Source: Acidimicrobiales bacterium
GTDB lineage: Bacteria; Actinomycetota; Acidimicrobiia; Acidimicrobiales; Aldehydirespiratoraceae
DNA: 7,946 nucleotides
Direction: 5' to 3'
NCBI GenBank assembly: GCA_021604885.1
Contig: BQJV01000129.1
Coordinates: forward strand, 1-7,946
A program made the translations under genes and the position numbers. Positions 1 through 6,600 of this stretch are shown in pieces (position 1 is the first letter of the stretch; every line of letters begins with the position of its first letter). The notes below the pieces were generated by a model that was not told the DNA's origin, searched no databases, and was given only the letters and a program-made list of their open reading frames with translations.

Positions 1-2
1 TC

Positions 3-728
3 GACCCCGGGGTCGGGGACGACGACCCGGTCACGTCGTCGACCTCCTCGACGACGACGACCACGACCGTCCCCGACGGCCCGATTCGGGTGGTCGACGA
101 GGCCGCACCGCTCACGGTCTTCGTGGGCGGCGACAGCCAGGCCGAGTACCTCGCGGACGCGATCACCACCGAGTCGGACCTGGCCCTCGATGTCGACGTC
201 CAACACGAGATCTCGACGAGCCTGGCCCGTCCCGACTACTTCAACTGGCCGGCTCGGCTCCGCGAGGTGGACGCCGACTCGAATCCCGAGGCCGTCGTGC
301 TGTTCATCGGGGCGAACGACCACCAGGACATGACCGACGCGGACGGCGACCGGCTCGTCGAGGGCTCGCCCGAATGGCAGGCGGAATGGAGTCGCCGGCT
401 GGCGATCACCTTCGATCTGCTGGAGAAGGACGGCCGCCACGTCTTCTGGGTGACGCAACCGCCGATGCGCGACAGCGGCCTCGATGACGGCATCGACCAG
501 ATCAACGCCCTTGCCGGCGTCGTCATCGCCGAGCGCGACTTCGTGAGTGCCATCGACATCTGGCCGCTCTTCGGCGGTGAGGGCGGATTCGCCCAACGCA
601 TCACCGGGCCCGACGGCGACGAGATCCGCGCACGGATCGATGACGGCGTGCACCTCACCCGCAGCGCAGCGTCGTGGGTCGCCGATCTGGTGTTCGATGC
701 GCTGACAGAGCTGTGGGAGTTCGCGTAG
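3..728 (+). CDS. SGNH-fold hydrolase, DUF459-like, 5' end missing
   Basis: The gene starts left of the window: the frame is open from base 3, and codons 33-68 give an uninterrupted run of 12 Thr/Ser residues, typical of an extracytoplasmic linker after a membrane segment or another domain. A GTG at 90 could be read as a start but would cut off this linker and has no ribosome site. Counting from that GTG, the SGNH blocks are clear: GDSQ with nucleophile Ser16, GAND (Gly74 to Asp77) for the oxyanion hole, and DGVHLT with the Asp185/His188 pair near the C-terminus. Family knowledge suggests an esterase or O-acyl transfer/deacylation role on a cell-envelope glycan; the substrate cannot be read from the sequence. 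In actinobacteria such domains can be fused to acyltransferase-3 membrane domains, so the missing half may be one. The stop codon abuts the convergent yqgE stop with no gap. Confidence 0.8.
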   Translation, partial: DPGVGDDDPVTSSTSSTTTTTTVPDGPIRVVDEAAPLTVFVGGDSQAEYLADAITTESDLALDVDVQHEISTSLARPDYFNWPARLREVDADSNPEAVVLFIGANDHQDMTDADGDRLVEGSPEWQAEWSRRLAITFDLLEKDGRHVFWVTQPPMRDSGLDDGIDQINALAGVVIAERDFVSAIDIWPLFGGEGGFAQRITGPDGDEIRARIDDGVHLTRSAASWVADLVFDALTELWEFA

Positions 729-1280
729 TCAGTTGTCGCGGGGGTCGCGCGGGTAGTACGCGAGGCGGCCGACGGGGCCCGGTTGACGGCCGACGACCTC
801 CCACCAGAGTTCGAGCGGGTCGTCGGTGTGGATGTCCGTGAGCTCCGCGTCGACCACGAACCAGCCGTCGTCGTGCAGCTCGGCCTCGAGTTGACCGCCC
901 GACCAGCCGGCGTAGCCCGCGAACATCCGCACCTCGTCGAGACCGGGCACGTCGGTCGGGTCGACGTCGAGATCCACGGTGCCGATCCGGCCCAGGATCT
1001 GATTCCAGTTGTCGCCCGCGTCGTCGAGCGACACGGATGCCAGCGCGATCACGGAGGACGGGGAGACCGGTCCGCCGAGGAAGAGCACGCTCGGCGGGAC
1101 GGTTCGGCCGGCCCACGGCTCGATCGTCGTGGCCACCGGCAGTTCGCTCGGCCGGTTGAGGACGACGCCGATCGCTCCCTCCTCGTTGTGCTCGAGCATG
1201 AAGATCACGGTGCGCACGAAGTTGGGGTCGAGAAGGGATGGCGTCGCCACGAGAAGTCGGCCGCGCGTCGATTCGTGCAT
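729..1280 (-). CDS. yqgE: YqgE/AlgH family protein (UPF0301)
   Basis: This 183-residue protein matches the usual size of the YqgE/AlgH family. Visible family motifs are GRLLVATPSLLDPNF at 7-21, GAIGVVLNRP at 35-44, GGPV at 69-72 and FAGYAGWSGGQLEAEL at 120-135, followed by the expected conserved C-terminal half. It should be a soluble cytoplasmic protein. The molecular function of the family is not settled; the AlgH name comes from a link to alginate regulation in Pseudomonas, which need not apply here. I chose the ATG at 1280 over the ATG at 1289 because the family motif begins just after it and GAGAAT (1293-1288) lies 7 nt upstream as a -10-like element. The longer start adds only three residues. 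It is divergent from thiD across 56 nt and convergent with the SGNH gene with no gap. Confidence 0.9.
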   Translation of the reverse strand: MHESTRGRLLVATPSLLDPNFVRTVIFMLEHNEEGAIGVVLNRPSELPVATTIEPWAGRTVPPSVLFLGGPVSPSSVIALASVSLDDAGDNWNQILGRIGTVDLDVDPTDVPGLDEVRMFAGYAGWSGGQLEAELHDDGWFVVDAELTDIHTDDPLELWWEVVGRQPGPVGRLAYYPRDPRDN

Positions 1281-1336
1281 CGCCCGCATTCTCGCGTGTG
1301 CGGGGGCGCAGACCGCGGTGTGGCACGATCGGCGGT
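1281..1336. promoter_or_regulatory. Divergent promoter region yqgE / thiD
   Basis: This 56-nt gap separates two divergent starts. On the minus strand GAGAAT (1293-1288) ends 7 nt before the yqgE ATG; on the plus strand CACGAT (1324-1329) ends 7 nt before the thiD GTG. Both have the A-at-2, T-at-6 pattern of a sigma-70-type -10 hexamer, and neither start has a good Shine-Dalgarno site, so leaderless transcripts are likely. No clear -35 box is seen. Confidence 0.45.
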
Positions 1337-2107
1337 GTGCAACCGCCGATCGCCCTCGCCATCGCTGCGCACGATCCGCTCGGCGGAGCCGGCCTCGCGG
1401 CCGATCTGACGACGTTCGCCGCCTTCGGGGTGCACGGGATGGTGGCCGTCACTGCGGTGACCGCCCAGCGCTTCGGCGCGGTCGATCGGGTCAGCCCCAC
1501 CGACCCCGAGCTGCTCGCCGCCCAGCTGGACCAGATCCTCGCCGATGTGACGGTGAGCGCCCTGAAGGTCGGCCTGCTGTCGTCGGCGGCCCATGTCGAG
1601 ATCATCGCCGACCGGATCGGACCCCATCTCCTTCCGGCGCCAGTGGTCGATCCCGTGATGGTGACCGGGCAGGGCGAGCGGTTCGTGGCCGACGATGTCG
1701 AGACCGCGGCCCGCGCTCTCCTGTATCCCCGCGCCGCGGTGCTCACCCCGAATCGGGCCGAGGCGGCGTTGCTCGGACCGGACCCTGCGGCGTTGGCAGC
1801 GCTCGGCGCGCCGCTCGTGGTCGTGACCGGCGGGCAGCATGACGCCACGGACCTGCTGATCGACGCGTCCGGCGACACCAGGTCGCTTCCCGGCGAGTGG
1901 ATCGACACCCGCAACGTGCGGGGGAGTGGATGCACCTTCGCCGCCGCGGTGACTGCCGGGTTGGCCCTCGGCCGCGACGTCGACGACGCGGTCGTCGAGG
2001 CGAAGGCGTTCGTGGCGGCCCGTCTCCGTGACAGCGCCGGGTGGGAGCTCGGTCCACCGGGTTCGGTGGGCCCCGTCGCCCATCGCCTCCCCGGCGAACG
2101 CCGCTAG
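1337..2107 (+). CDS. thiD: Hydroxymethylpyrimidine (phosphate) kinase, ThiD-like
   Basis: This 256-residue ribokinase-fold protein resembles ThiD, which phosphorylates 4-amino-5-hydroxymethyl-2-methylpyrimidine (phosphate) with ATP in thiamine biosynthesis. Seen in order: an N-terminal IAAHDPLGGAG loop (9-19), GVHGMVAVTAVTAQ (31-44), ALKVGLL (75-81), DPVMV (105-109), TPNRAEA (137-143), VVVTGG (161-166) and the anion-hole/catalytic NVRGSGCT segment at 193-200 with Cys199. The N-terminal loop departs from the usual IAGSDSSGGAG, and the residues after DPVM (TGQG) differ from the usual AKSG, so it is a divergent member; a kinase for a related pyrimidine or pyridoxal substrate is possible. Start choice: the frame stays open to 1238, but the motif begins right after GTG 1337 and CACGAT lies 7 nt upstream. 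There are no thi neighbours. Its TAG stop overlaps the SET gene's stop. Confidence 0.82.
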   Translation: MQPPIALAIAAHDPLGGAGLAADLTTFAAFGVHGMVAVTAVTAQRFGAVDRVSPTDPELLAAQLDQILADVTVSALKVGLLSSAAHVEIIADRIGPHLLPAPVVDPVMVTGQGERFVADDVETAARALLYPRAAVLTPNRAEAALLGPDPAALAALGAPLVVVTGGQHDATDLLIDASGDTRSLPGEWIDTRNVRGSGCTFAAAVTAGLALGRDVDDAVVEAKAFVAARLRDSAGWELGPPGSVGPVAHRLPGERR

Positions 2108-2421
2108 GGCACGTTCGCCCACTCGTCGCCGTAGTCGAACAGCAGCTCCTCGCCGGCCGCGATGTCACGCAGCGCATAGAGCTCCGGCCCGTCGAACTCG
2201 ACGTTGGGCGTGCGGCTGTGGTTCAGGAAGCGCAGCACACCGGTGCCGTCGATGCCGTCCCAGCCGCCGTCGTCGGTCTCGACCCACAGCACGTAGGTGC
2301 CGTCGGCGTCGGCCGGGTCGCCCTCGTAGCTGCCGACCAGGTCGCCTTCCGCGATCGTCGCGGTCGCGAAGACGCCCTCGCCGTGGATGGATGACGGTCG
2401 GGACTCGACGCGATCAGTCAT
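2104..2421 (-). CDS. Mini SET-domain protein (putative protein lysine methyltransferase)
   Basis: This 105-residue protein is almost nothing but a SET domain. Visible motifs are GEGVFA at 14-19 (the N-terminal SAM-contacting GxG), a GSYEGD strand at 30-35, RFLNHSRTPNVEF at 64-76 (the NHSxxPN motif that binds SAM) and GEELLFDYGDEW at 90-101, with Tyr97 in the catalytic tyrosine position. By family knowledge it would transfer methyl from SAM to a protein lysine; the target is unknown. It lacks the long I-SET and pre/post-SET regions of eukaryotic enzymes, as is common for short bacterial members. The ATG at 2421 lies inside the end of the upstream gene (8-nt overlap, ATG-ACTGA arrangement), indicating translational coupling. 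A start at 2481 would add a 20-residue tail lying wholly inside the neighbour and is less likely. It is last in the three-gene operon. Confidence 0.85.
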   Translation of the reverse strand: MTDRVESRPSSIHGEGVFATATIAEGDLVGSYEGDPADADGTYVLWVETDDGGWDGIDGTGVLRFLNHSRTPNVEFDGPELYALRDIAAGEELLFDYGDEWANVP

Positions 2422-2785
2422 CGGCCTCGTCGGCTCGCAGCGGCACGACTTCAGCGTCGGTGTCGTCGTCGGGTCCGTCACGGTGCCGGCTGTCGGTGAT
2501 CAGCGATCGGCTGATGGCGGAGGCCGCGAGGTCCTCCATGTCGACCCGCAGCGGGTCCCGCAGGAATCCGTCGACCGACGCCGAGTCCGGAAAGGACATC
2601 ACGAGGAGGGCGTCCGGCGCGCCGGGGCCGGCGTCCACCTCGGCGGCGCGACGCTCGAGTCGACCCCGGTTCCGCGGGAGCAGGCCGATGAGCCGCTCGA
2701 CATAGTCGTCGAAGCTCTCGGGCGCGCCGGTGCCCCAGAGGCGCAGCGTGAGCTCGATGCGGGCGGACTCGTCCACCCCCTCCAC
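2414..2785 (-). CDS. Small protein, probable dimeric alpha/beta-barrel fold (DUF1330-like)
   Basis: I recognise this 123-residue protein only at fold level. The order is strand (about 9-16, IELTLRLWG), helix (about 24-36), strand (42-50), strand (ALLVMSFP, 59-66), helix (82-91) and strand (ISRSLITD, 91-98), which fits a ferredoxin-like, dimeric alpha/beta-barrel protein of the DUF1330/ABM kind. Residues 99-123 form an acidic, probably disordered tail rich in Asp. The start is GTG 2785; a GTG at 2776 is an alternative. It follows the RlmI-family gene by 17 nt and overlaps the SET gene by 8 nt, so the three genes very likely form one transcript. No catalytic residues can be assigned and I infer no substrate. 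The protein is real by codon pattern and spacing; the family call is tentative. Confidence 0.6.
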   Translation of the reverse strand: MEGVDESARIELTLRLWGTGAPESFDDYVERLIGLLPRNRGRLERRAAEVDAGPGAPDALLVMSFPDSASVDGFLRDPLRVDMEDLAASAISRSLITDSRHRDGPDDDTDAEVVPLRADEADD

Positions 2786-2802
2786 GGTACTCGCGGGCCC
2801 TC

Positions 2803-4044
2803 TCAGCGGCGGATGGTGGCGTAGAGCGCCTTCAGGTAGCCGCCCTCGGCGAACCCGATCGGGTGGTCGAGGGGATGCGCCGTGCGCTCGAACTCGTCGA
2901 GGACCACGCCCTCGTCGGCCGCGGTGGCCCGCACGGTCGAGAAGAATGTGTCCGCATCGACCCGGCTCGAGCAGGACGCCTGGACATAGGTGCCGCCGGT
3001 CTCCGTGAGCGCGAGACCGAGGCGGGTAAGCCGGGCGTAGGCGGCGAGCGCCCGGTCGACGCTGGCCTGGCGTTGAGCGAACGACGGTGGGTCGATGATG
3101 ACGAGGTCGAACTGCTCGCCCCGTTCGGCCATCGCCCGCATCACCTCGAACGCGTCACCGTGGTGTGCCTCGTGGTGGCAGGCAGCGACGGCGGGCAGTT
3201 CGGCGTTGTGGCGCATGTTGCGCATCGCGGCCTCGATCGCCGGGCCGGACAGGTCGACGCTGTGTACCTCGGTGGCCCCGCCGGCCGCGGCGTGGACCGA
3301 GAAGCCACCGGTGCAGCTGAAAACATCGAGCACCCGTCGGCCGTCCGCGAGCTCGCGGACGCGGGCCCGGTTCACACGCTGGTCGAGGAAGTGACCGGTC
3401 TTCTGGCCGGTCGTCGGGTGCGCCTCGAACCGCAGGCCGTTCTCGAGGAACATCACCGGCTCCTCGACGGGCGGACCATGCACGACCGCACCCTCGACCA
3501 ACCCGAGATCGGGCTGCTCGGCCACCGATCGGGCGAAGCGGACGATCAGCGTGACCGGCTCGACGGAGCCGACGATCGCCTCGACGAGCGGCCGCAGGTG
3601 GGGGATCCAGGCAGCCGTGTAGATCTTCAGCACCACGGTGCCCGCGTACCAGTCGAGTACGACGCCCGGCAGGCCGTCGTTCTCGCCGTGGATCAGGCGG
3701 TAGGCATCGGTGTCGGGGTCGTCGATCAGCGATTGCCGGATCGCGCGAGCGGCCTCTACCCGCGCCTGCCAGAACGCCCCGTCGATCGTCTGCGGCGAGC
3801 CTGCGTGGAGCACCTTGACCCGCATCGGCGAGTCGGGGTCCCAGAGGCCGATGCCGGCGAACGACCGCTTGTCGTCGAAGACCACCGCGAGGTCGCCGGG
3901 CTCGCCGTCGTGGGAAACGGACGTGATCGACCCGTCGAACACCCACGGATGGCCACGGCGCAGATGGCGCAACGCGTCCTTGGTGACCCGCACGGCGAGC
4001 CGTTTCTCGCCGGGGGAGGGGAGTGCGGCGAGATCGACGGTCAC
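2803..4044 (-). CDS. rlmI: Class I SAM-dependent RNA methyltransferase, RlmI family
   Basis: This 413-residue protein fits the RlmI/COG1092 family, whose founding member makes m5C1962 in 23S rRNA. Domains in order: an N-terminal PUA-like RNA-binding region (about 15-85, with RRGHPWVFDGSI at 29-40), a middle region with the family signature RLIHGENDGLPGVVLDWYAG (116-135), then GHFLDQRVNR (217-226) and a Rossmann methyltransferase domain. The latter has motif I DVFSCTGGFS (240-249), acidic Asp264 for SAM ribose binding, DPPSF (318-322) and Cys358 in ASCSS as the likely nucleophile region. It should act in the cytoplasm on rRNA; the exact base is inferred. Start: the frame is open to 4683 across the next gene, but GTG 4044 has TACCGT (4056-4051) 6 nt upstream and gives the normal family N-terminus. 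It heads a leftward operon. Confidence 0.9.
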   Translation of the reverse strand: MTVDLAALPSPGEKRLAVRVTKDALRHLRRGHPWVFDGSITSVSHDGEPGDLAVVFDDKRSFAGIGLWDPDSPMRVKVLHAGSPQTIDGAFWQARVEAARAIRQSLIDDPDTDAYRLIHGENDGLPGVVLDWYAGTVVLKIYTAAWIPHLRPLVEAIVGSVEPVTLIVRFARSVAEQPDLGLVEGAVVHGPPVEEPVMFLENGLRFEAHPTTGQKTGHFLDQRVNRARVRELADGRRVLDVFSCTGGFSVHAAAGGATEVHSVDLSGPAIEAAMRNMRHNAELPAVAACHHEAHHGDAFEVMRAMAERGEQFDLVIIDPPSFAQRQASVDRALAAYARLTRLGLALTETGGTYVQASCSSRVDADTFFSTVRATAADEGVVLDEFERTAHPLDHPIGFAEGGYLKALYATIRR

Positions 4045-4125
4045 CCCGTGACGGTAGACGCACAGAGGGCTCTTGCGGTTCGGTTCGCGATGACCCCGGA
4101 GCAGGCGAGGGTGTAGACCGTGGTG
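4045..4125. promoter_or_regulatory. Divergent promoter region rlmI / ICL-PEPM gene
   Basis: This 81-nt gap lies between divergent genes. On the minus strand TACCGT (4056-4051) ends 6 nt before GTG 4044. On the plus strand TAGACC (4114-4119), preceded by TG, ends 6 nt before ATG 4126. Both suit leaderless transcription. No long inverted repeat or riboswitch-like structure is seen between them. Confidence 0.45.
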
Positions 4126-4920
4126 ATGAGCACCACCGATGAGCGTCACGCCCGCCTGGGCGCCCGCTTCGCCGAACTCCACCAGGAAGGCTGCTTCGTG
4201 CTCGCCAACGTCGGCGACGCGGCGACGGCCAAGGCGCTGAGCGGAGCGGGTGTCGACGCGATCGCCACCTCCAGCTCCGCCCACGCCAAACAGATCGGGC
4301 GCGACGACGCCGCGGGTGATGTGACGATGGCCGAACACGCCGAGCACACGTCGTTCCTCGTCGCTGCGGCCGACGTGCCGTGCAACGTCGATGCGGAGAA
4401 CGGCTACGGCCACGAGCCCGAGGACATGGCTGCCGCGGTGCACGCCTTCGCGGCGACCGGGGCCGCGGGCATGGGAATCGAGGACTGGTCGGGTGACGGC
4501 GAGCGCGGGTTGTACGACCGGGCGCTCGCGGTCGCACGGATCGAGGCCGCGGTCGAGGCGGCGAACGCCCTCGACCGGCCGTTCGTCATCACCGGCCGCA
4601 CCGAAGTGCTCCTCTACGGCCTCGACGGTGGCATGGACGAAGCGCTGGCCCGGCTCGAGGGGTTCGCCGGTGTCGGTGCCCATTGCCTCTACGCGCCGGG
4701 CACGTGGGACCTCGACAGCATCCGCACGGTCACCGCGAACGCTCCCGGCCCGACGAACATCCTGGTCGCCATCGGCTCCGCGCTCACCCTGCCCGAGGTC
4801 GCCGCGGCGGGCGTTCGCCGGATCAGTCTCGGCGGCTCGCTCTTCGGCGCACAGGTCGCCTACGGCAGGCGGCTGATCGAGTCGGTGCTGGGGAGCGGTT
4901 CGTTCGAGCCTCCGGCCTGA
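4126..4920 (+). CDS. Isocitrate lyase / PEP mutase superfamily enzyme
   Basis: This 264-residue single-domain TIM-barrel protein has the features of the ICL/PEPM superfamily, which makes or breaks C-C or P-C bonds next to a carboxylate. Seen: FVLANVGDAATAKAL (24-38), GVDAIATSS (42-50), the metal-binding VDAENGYG (88-95), GAAGMGIEDW (112-121) and the ITGRTE strand (155-160) in the place of the usual ARTD. Near the C-terminus, ISLGGSLF matches the usual phosphate/oxyanion-end loop. The KKCGH catalytic loop of isocitrate and methylisocitrate lyase is absent, so neither activity is likely; oxaloacetate hydrolase, carboxy-PEP mutase or another lyase reaction remain open. Three in-frame starts exist (GTG 4120, GTG 4123, ATG 4126); ATG 4126 is 6 nt after TAGACC. 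The phosphatase gene follows after 5 nt, so the two are likely cotranscribed. Confidence 0.85.
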   Translation: MSTTDERHARLGARFAELHQEGCFVLANVGDAATAKALSGAGVDAIATSSSAHAKQIGRDDAAGDVTMAEHAEHTSFLVAAADVPCNVDAENGYGHEPEDMAAAVHAFAATGAAGMGIEDWSGDGERGLYDRALAVARIEAAVEAANALDRPFVITGRTEVLLYGLDGGMDEALARLEGFAGVGAHCLYAPGTWDLDSIRTVTANAPGPTNILVAIGSALTLPEVAAAGVRRISLGGSLFGAQVAYGRRLIESVLGSGSFEPPA

Positions 4921-4925
4921 CGCTC

Positions 4926-5498
4926 GTGGCGACGCTGCGCTACCTCAGCCATCCGGAGGTCATGGTCGATCCGGCCGTGCCGGTGCCCGACTGGGGGCTC
5001 AGCGATGTCGGCCGTCGACGGACCACCGAGCTGGCCGACCGGGCGAGCTGGCTCCCGTCGGTGACGCGCATCGTGACGAGCGGCGAGCGCAAGGCGATCG
5101 AGGCGGGTGAGATCCTCGCCGCGCGAGTCGGGCTCGAGGTCGAGCAACGCCCGTCGACCGACGAGATCGACCGCTCGTCGACCGGCTACCTCTCGCACGA
5201 TGAGCACGAGGCGCAGGCGAACCGGCTCTTCGCCGAGCCGGAGGTGAGCGCCAACGGTTGGGAACGGGCGATCGACGCACAGGCCCGCGTCGTGAGGGGA
5301 CTCGCCGACCTCCTCGCGGGCGACGAGACCGTCGTCGTGGTCGGCCACGGCGGCGTCGGCACCCTGCTGTGGTGCCATCTGGCCGATCGCCCGATCGCGC
5401 GCGAGCACGACCAACCCTTCGGGGGGCACCTCTACGCGGTCGACCTGTCGACCGGGCGACCGGACGGGCCGTGGCGGCCGTTCGAGGACGGCGCCTAG
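4926..5498 (+). CDS. Histidine phosphatase superfamily protein with RYLSHP active-site variant
   Basis: This 190-residue protein has the histidine-phosphatase (phosphoglycerate-mutase-like) layout. At the N-terminus LRYLSHPEV (4-12) stands where RHG is normal, so the phospho-accepting residue is probably His9, with Arg5 four residues before it rather than adjacent. WGLSDVGRRR (23-32) matches the family's L(S/T)xxG motif, TSGERKAIEAGEIL (51-64) supplies the second Arg, and VVVVGHGGVG (136-145) carries the second catalytic His141. The substrate is unknown; family members act on phosphosugars, nucleotides or proteins. The start GTG 4926 comes 5 nt after the upstream TGA, without a clear ribosome site, which suggests translational reinitiation. 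The frame is open further upstream inside the preceding gene, but that part has no family similarity. It is convergent with the M48 gene. Confidence 0.8.
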   Translation: MATLRYLSHPEVMVDPAVPVPDWGLSDVGRRRTTELADRASWLPSVTRIVTSGERKAIEAGEILAARVGLEVEQRPSTDEIDRSSTGYLSHDEHEAQANRLFAEPEVSANGWERAIDAQARVVRGLADLLAGDETVVVVGHGGVGTLLWCHLADRPIAREHDQPFGGHLYAVDLSTGRPDGPWRPFEDGA

Positions 5499-5508
5499 GG
5501 CCGGGCCG

Positions 5509-5550
5509 ACCCAGTGTCGTCCTACCCAGTGTCGTCCTACCCAGTGTCGT
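5509..5550. repeat. Tandem repeat, 15-bp period, three copies over the M48 stop codon
   Basis: The 12-mer ACCCAGTGTCGT occurs exactly three times, at 5509-5520, 5524-5535 and 5539-5550. The spacer between copies is CCT both times, giving a 15-bp unit. On the minus strand each unit encodes Asp-Asp-Thr-Gly, and the first two units met are followed by an in-frame TAG; the third is followed by a serine codon. The period is a multiple of three, so every copy keeps the M48 reading frame. The array fills most of the gap between the phosphatase and M48 genes. I see no hairpin in it. Confidence 0.9.
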
Positions 5551-6523
5551 CGCGCTCGTTGGCCCAGGCGGCGGACACCTTGCCGGCGACACTGCTCACC
5601 TTCGACCCGACCTCATCGGCCAGCCTCCGGGCGCTCGCCGCGTAGCCCGCCGCGGCGTCACCGACGTCATCGGTGTAGGGGGTGGCCTCGTCGTCCGTCG
5701 GGGTGCGGTAGTCGCCGTCGAGTATTGCCTGGTACTCGCCACTCTCGATCCAGTCGCGCAGCTCGGCGACCCGCACCACGGCGAACGGATGGGTCGTGCC
5801 GAGCGCGGCGAGGACCTTGTAGATCCCGGCGATGGTGTCCTTGTCCTCGCGGTACTCGTCGCTCTGGGCGATGAACGAGGCGAGATCGAGTTCCTCTCCC
5901 CGCGAGCCCCCGGCCAACCGCATGAGGACGGTCATCACGACATCCGGATCCTGCACCGCCAGCAGTGATGCCCGGTCACACGAGAGCTCGGAGCGGCGAT
6001 GCCATTCGAGCAGGCCGTAGAGCACGGGGCGCACCGCCACGCCGGCGAGGGGATAGCGCGTGAGGGCGAACCGCATCAGCAGGAACAGCATCGTGCGGTA
6101 GACGGCGTGGCCGCTCATGATGTGGGCGACCTCGTGGCCGATCACCGCCTCGACCTGGTCCCGGTCGAGGATCTCGATCGTGGACGAGTTGAGCACGATG
6201 AACGGATTGTCGAAGCCGACGGCTCCGGCGTTCACCAGCGGTGTCTGGGAGACGTAGACCTCCGGCACCTCGGCGAGGTCGAAGGTGTCGCACACGCGCA
6301 GGACCCGCTCGTGGATCCACGGGTACTGCTCCGGGCCGACCTTCACGGCATTGGCCTTGAAGGTCAGCCGCACGGCCTTCTCACCGAACATCCCGACGAG
6401 CTTGCGCAGCACGAGGTCGAACCCCGGGATCCGGCGCAGCGCGTTGAGCGCCGCTCGGTCGGTCGGGTGCTCCCACGCCGTCGGGCTGATGTCCGGGAAT
6501 CGGGTGAGGTCGTCGACCGCCAT
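5537..6523 (-). CDS. M48 family zinc metallopeptidase
   Basis: This 328-residue protein has the zinc-protease motif HEVAH at 130-134 (His130, Glu131, His134) and the third-ligand motif ELSCD with Glu179 and Asp183, as in the M48 (Ste24/HtpX-like) family. THPFAVVRVAEL (244-255) matches the conserved His-Pro segment after the core. There is no signal peptide or N-terminal membrane helix; a hydrophobic stretch at about 144-170, broken by three Arg residues, may contact the membrane. Residues 285-322 are Ala/Ser-rich and probably an amphipathic helix. The likely role is protein quality control, but the substrate is unknown. Start: ATG 6523 has TAGCCT (6536-6531) 7 nt upstream. The frame is open to 6628, but that start would overlap the divergent mmcQ-like gene. 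The last four codons and stop are repeated in tandem downstream. Confidence 0.88.
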   Translation of the reverse strand: MAVDDLTRFPDISPTAWEHPTDRAALNALRRIPGFDLVLRKLVGMFGEKAVRLTFKANAVKVGPEQYPWIHERVLRVCDTFDLAEVPEVYVSQTPLVNAGAVGFDNPFIVLNSSTIEILDRDQVEAVIGHEVAHIMSGHAVYRTMLFLLMRFALTRYPLAGVAVRPVLYGLLEWHRRSELSCDRASLLAVQDPDVVMTVLMRLAGGSRGEELDLASFIAQSDEYREDKDTIAGIYKVLAALGTTHPFAVVRVAELRDWIESGEYQAILDGDYRTPTDDEATPYTDDVGDAAAGYAASARRLADEVGSKVSSVAGKVSAAWANERDDTG

Positions 6524-6600
6524 GGGTCCGAGGCTAGAGCATCGCGGCGAACCGTCGGCCGCGGCGTGACCGCGCGCGCCAGCCCTGGCAGGATCGTTCC
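6524..6600. promoter_or_regulatory. Divergent promoter region M48 / MmcQ-YjbR gene
   Basis: This 77-nt gap separates divergent starts. TAGCCT (6536-6531, minus) ends 7 nt before ATG 6523, and CAGGAT (6589-6594, plus) ends 6 nt before ATG 6601. The AGGA inside the second hexamer could instead be a ribosome site with 7-nt spacing, so the plus side is ambiguous. No -35 box stands out. Confidence 0.42.

Noticed and set aside
33..68. Thr/Ser codon run as a simple-sequence DNA repeat
   Set aside because: Codons vary (acg, tcg, acc, tcc) and it reads as a protein linker in frame, so it is treated as part of the SGNH gene.
655..1935. 426-codon open frame on the minus strand across yqgE and thiD
   Set aside because: Low-complexity Arg/Ala/Pro-rich translation, antisense to thiD and out of frame in yqgE; a GC-rich shadow.
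2863..4116. 417-codon open frame on the plus strand
   Set aside because: It lies opposite the rlmI gene, whose motifs are unmistakable; the translation has no recognisable domain.
4045..4683. 213-codon N-terminal extension of the rlmI frame
   Set aside because: It runs through the divergent ICL/PEPM gene and has no family similarity; GTG 4044 with TACCGT upstream gives the normal N-terminus.
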